A stretch of 6,329 nt of DNA from Candidatus Hydrogenedentota bacterium (lineage in GTDB: Bacteria > Hydrogenedentota > Hydrogenedentia > Hydrogenedentiales > GCA-2746185). The notes under the pieces were generated by a model that saw only the letters and a list, made by a program, of their open reading frames with translations, did not search any database and was not told the origin of the DNA. The position numbers were made by a program, and so were the translations under genes. Position 1 is the first letter of the stretch, and each line of letters begins with the position of its first letter. Below are positions 5,482 to 6,329 of the stretch, one piece after another. The stretch lies in NCBI GenBank assembly GCA_012965445.1, contig DTSJ01000484.1, positions 1 through 6,329 of the forward strand, given 5' to 3'.

Positions 5482-6329
5482 ATGAAGGGAATTATTCTGT
5501 CAGGAGGTGCCGGTTCGCGTTTGCACCCCTTGACCCGCGTAGTCAGCAAGCAATTGCTTCCAATCTACGACAAGCCCATGATCTACTATCCCCTGAGTAC
5601 TCTCATGCTCGCAGGTATCCGCGAAATACTGATCATCTCCACCCCCGAAGACCTCCCCCAGTTCGAGCGGCTCTTCGGCGATGGTTCACGCCTGGGGCTC
5701 TCCTTCTCCTATGTAGTCCAGGAAACACCCAACGGCCTCGCACAGGCCTTCGTCCTCGGCGAAGAATTTCTCAACGGTGAAGCCGCATGCCTCATCCTCG
5801 GCGACAACATCTTTTACGGCCACGGGTTGACCGAAATGCTCGTCAGCGGCGCCATGCTCTCCGAAGGCGCACTTATCTTCGGATACTACGTCAGTGATCC
5901 TGAACGCTACGGCGTTGTCGAATTCGACGACGCCGGAAAAGCCAAAGCCCTCGAAGAAAAACCGGCCAAACCAAAAAGCAGCTATGCCGTACCCGGACTC
6001 TACTTCTATGGCTCCGACGTGGTCGAGATCGCCAAAGAACTCAAACCAAGCGCACGCGGAGAATACGAGATCACGGATCTCAACAACGCCTACCTGGAGC
6101 GGGGACAACTCTACGTGGAACTGCTCGGCCGGGGGGTCGCGTGGCTCGACACCGGAACCCACGAATCCCTCCAGCAGGCCGCAAGCTATATCCAGGCCAT
6201 CCAGGAACGCCAGGGCCTCAAGGTGGCCTGCATCGAGGAGATCGCCTGGCGCAGCGGCTGGATCAGCACCGAGAACCTGGTGACGATCGGATCGAAGATG
6301 AACGCGAACAGCTACGGGGAGTATCTGCT
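5482..6329 (+). CDS. rfbA: Glucose-1-phosphate thymidylyltransferase (RmlA), 3' end outside the window
   Basis: RmlA joins dTTP and glucose-1-phosphate to give dTDP-glucose, the entry step to dTDP-rhamnose, and is usually feedback-inhibited by the end product. The window contains 282 codons with no stop; family members are about 290 residues, so only about ten codons are missing. Visible motifs are the nucleotide loop GGAGSRL (8-14) with PLT (16-18), [12 protein letters not shown] (22-33), [11 protein letters not shown] (80-90), metal-binding GDN (107-109), YGVVEFD (143-149), EEKP (158-161), [10 protein letters not shown] (193-202) and WLDTGT (221-226). The ATG at 5482 has AAAGGA (5471-5476) upstream, inside the end of rfbD. 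The last 89 codons show a marked change in codon choice: 33 end in G, against 27 of the first 193. The protein sequence itself stays normal across the change. Confidence 0.96.
   Translation, partial: MKGIILSGGAGSRLHPLTRVVSKQLLPIYDKPMIYYPLSTLMLAGIREILIISTPEDLPQFERLFGDGSRLGLSFSYVVQETPNGLAQAFVLGEEFLNGEAACLILGDNIFYGHGLTEMLVSGAMLSEGALIFGYYVSDPERYGVVEFDDAGKAKALEEKPAKPKSSYAVPGLYFYGSDVVEIAKELKPSARGEYEITDLNNAYLERGQLYVELLGRGVAWLDTGTHESLQQAASYIQAIQERQGLKVACIEEIAWRSGWISTENLVTIGSKMNANSYGEYL

Noticed and set aside
5686..6162. 158-codon open frame on the - strand inside rfbA
   Set aside because: It is antisense to a perfectly conserved RmlA coding region and its Phe/Val/Glu-rich translation mirrors that gene's codon bias. 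There is no independent start signal.
1..6329. CRISPR array, tRNA, rRNA, insertion sequence or phage attachment site
   Set aside because: No regularly spaced repeats, tRNA-like cloverleaf, transposase motifs or terminal repeats with target duplications were seen on either strand.

Overview
The window reads as ordinary bacterial chromosome. Closely packed housekeeping genes on the + strand are interrupted by one - strand gene and one broken gene. The remnant of a secreted PQQ-like beta-propeller protein, of a type common in Planctomycetota and Verrucomicrobiota, makes a PVC-group or similar Gram-negative host plausible. This is a weak inference, because no rRNA or lineage-specific marker is present. 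Coding strands in plsX, fabG and most of the rfb genes are rich in A and C and strongly avoid codons ending in G. TGA is a normal stop (yceD, plsX, yciI) and TGG encodes tryptophan, so the standard bacterial code applies.

Positions 1-286 hold the 3' end of a gene that resembles the C-terminus of the LarA (DUF2088) lactate racemase family. A good sigma70-type promoter at 306-335 then starts a phospholipid and fatty-acid cluster: yceD (DUF177), rpmF (ribosomal protein L32), plsX (acyl-phosphate synthesis) and fabG (3-oxoacyl-ACP reductase), spanning 373-3028. The order yceD-rpmF-plsX is classical and couples ribosome assembly to membrane lipid synthesis. Here fabG follows plsX directly, and fabH, fabD and acpP are absent.

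Positions 3029-3621 hold a broken gene. An intact signal peptide and the first part of a PQQ-like beta-propeller run into an in-frame TGA exactly where the family's conserved tryptophan belongs. The same frame stays open for 61 more codons, but the rest of the propeller is missing. A convergent YciI-family gene (3603-3887, - strand) overlaps its end.

Positions 4052-6329 hold rfbC-rfbD-rfbA, three of the four enzymes that make dTDP-L-rhamnose, a sugar donor for O-antigen or other surface polysaccharide. rfbA activates glucose-1-phosphate, rfbC epimerises the 4-keto intermediate and rfbD reduces it. The dehydratase rfbB is not seen. rfbA runs off the window, and its last ~270 bases have distinctly different codon use from the rest of the gene.

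No novel defence, mobile or RNA system was found. The points most worth a second look are the nonsense codon in the propeller gene and the composition switch inside rfbA.
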